From NCBI GenBank assembly GCA_012514125.1, contig JAAZAW010000304.1:1-6120 (forward strand): a stretch of 6,120 nucleotides of DNA, written 5' to 3'. The notes beneath the pieces are model-generated. The model worked only from the letters and a program-made list of their open reading frames with translations. It did not search any database and was not told the DNA's origin. Below are positions 5,691 to 6,120 of the stretch, piece after piece (within the stretch, counting starts at the first letter, position 1; every line of letters begins with the position of its first letter). Source of the stretch: Phycisphaerae bacterium. Its GTDB lineage: Bacteria > Planctomycetota > Phycisphaerae > JAAYCJ01. Both the position numbers and the translations under genes were made by a program.

Positions 5691-6120
5691 CTACCAGACG
5701 ATGGATTTCTGCCCTTGCTCCGGATTGGTTGTTCCGATGCGAGTATCGAAAGCAAATTGTTTCACCGTCTGTTCTGAAAATTCACCCGAACAGGATGTCA
5801 GACTCCATGTGAACTCCATCTTGCCCTCCTGGTAAGCGGGAAAATTGGTGAACCACATATTATTCATGATCCAGCTGTAAATATGCCCGGAGGATATCTC
5901 CAGTTTCTTTTGCCATTTTCCTGTATGAATGTCTCCAATTTGAACCAGAGGCACATCGTGGGGTACCAGGACGAAGGTTTTGGCTCCATCACTGACCGCG
6001 ATATAATCGCCCAGACTATGCCAATCGGTTGCACTTCCGGGAATCTGTTCTTCGCCTGCCCGATATACCGTGCCGGCATTTTCGACAAATACTTTTGCGG
6101 TTTTTGCGGCAAACGGAAAC
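5691..6120 (-). CDS. GH38 alpha-mannosidase-like protein, C-terminal part (partial)
   Basis: The last 142 codons of a minus-strand gene whose start lies beyond the right edge. The frame is open from 6119 to the TAG at 5691-5693. The visible part matches the C-terminal beta-sandwich of glycoside hydrolase family 38 relatives. It reads IPGSATDWHSLGDYIAVSD, then a VPLVQIGD segment (the counterpart of the aPLvqlG segment), then YSWIMNNMWFTNFPAYQEG, which resembles the conserved MNN-W-TN-QEG block. The catalytic domain with the Asp nucleophile and zinc ligands is outside the window, so activity cannot be judged. Family members are retaining, zinc-dependent exo-alpha-mannosidases or related enzymes. 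It precedes the isomerase-like gene by 25 bp in the same direction and would be upstream in the operon. No start or signal peptide can be seen. Confidence 0.75.
   Translation of the reverse strand, partial: FPFAAKTAKVFVENAGTVYRAGEEQIPGSATDWHSLGDYIAVSDGAKTFVLVPHDVPLVQIGDIHTGKWQKKLEISSGHIYSWIMNNMWFTNFPAYQEGKMEFTWSLTSCSGEFSEQTVKQFAFDTRIGTTNPEQGQKSIVW

Noticed and set aside
5666..5755. 30-codon N-terminal extension of the isomerase-like gene from an upstream ATG
   Set aside because: It would overlap the end of the GH38-like gene, has no good ribosome site, and adds residues unlike the family. The ATG at 5665 has AAAAGGA at proper spacing.
5864..6112. 82-codon minus-strand open frame at the right edge
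   Set aside because: It overlaps, in another frame, the segment that clearly encodes the GH38-like C-terminal motifs. No motif is visible in it.

Overview
The window looks like a chromosomal segment of a bacterium of the PVC superphylum (Planctomycetota, Lentisphaerota, Kiritimatiellota or Verrucomicrobiota). The main reason is the first gene, a pseudopilin-like protein with a G|FTLIELL N-terminus and a C-terminal H-x9-DG motif, a protein type strongly expanded in those phyla. The second reason is an operon combining a GH38-like glycosidase, an L-fucose-isomerase-like protein and a neutral-ceramidase-like protein, which also fits PVC polysaccharide degraders. By eye the base composition is near 50% GC, and no phage, IS, CRISPR, tRNA or rRNA signal is visible. 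The phylum is an inference.

Left part (1-1750): a minus-strand gene begins at 54 and runs off the left edge. Divergent from it, 42 bp away, is the pseudopilin-like gene (97-792). Two small plus-strand genes follow. One (1005-1310) carries two cysteine-rich DUF1540-like modules. The other (1456-1689) is a DUF2795-like protein of 77 residues, preceded by a leader with nested inverted repeats and followed by a clear intrinsic terminator.

Middle (1854-2867): a single-gene plus-strand unit encodes a double-SIS sugar-phosphate isomerase or deaminase. It is equivalent to the isomerase half of GlmS without the glutaminase half, and all catalytic positions I can align are kept. It ends at a strong hairpin-plus-U-tract terminator.

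Right part (2990-6120, minus strand): three tightly packed genes are read right to left. They are the C-terminal end of a GH38 alpha-mannosidase-like protein (cut by the right edge), an L-fucose/L-arabinose-isomerase-like protein (start set at 5665), and a cytoplasmic neutral-ceramidase-like hydrolase (start 4315). Gaps of 25 and 15 bp, and a Shine-Dalgarno that overlaps the preceding stop codon, argue for one transcript. A second hairpin close to the end of this operon lies back to back with the isomerase gene's terminator, so the convergent units are separated on both strands.

A plausible reading is that the minus-strand operon processes a glycan or glycoconjugate: the glycosidase frees a sugar, the isomerase converts aldose to ketose, and the ceramidase-fold protein acts on an unknown ester or amide. 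The most interesting point is that last protein. It has the family's metal-site motifs, but it has no signal peptide, is short, and appears to carry Asn where true neutral ceramidases have their catalytic Ser.
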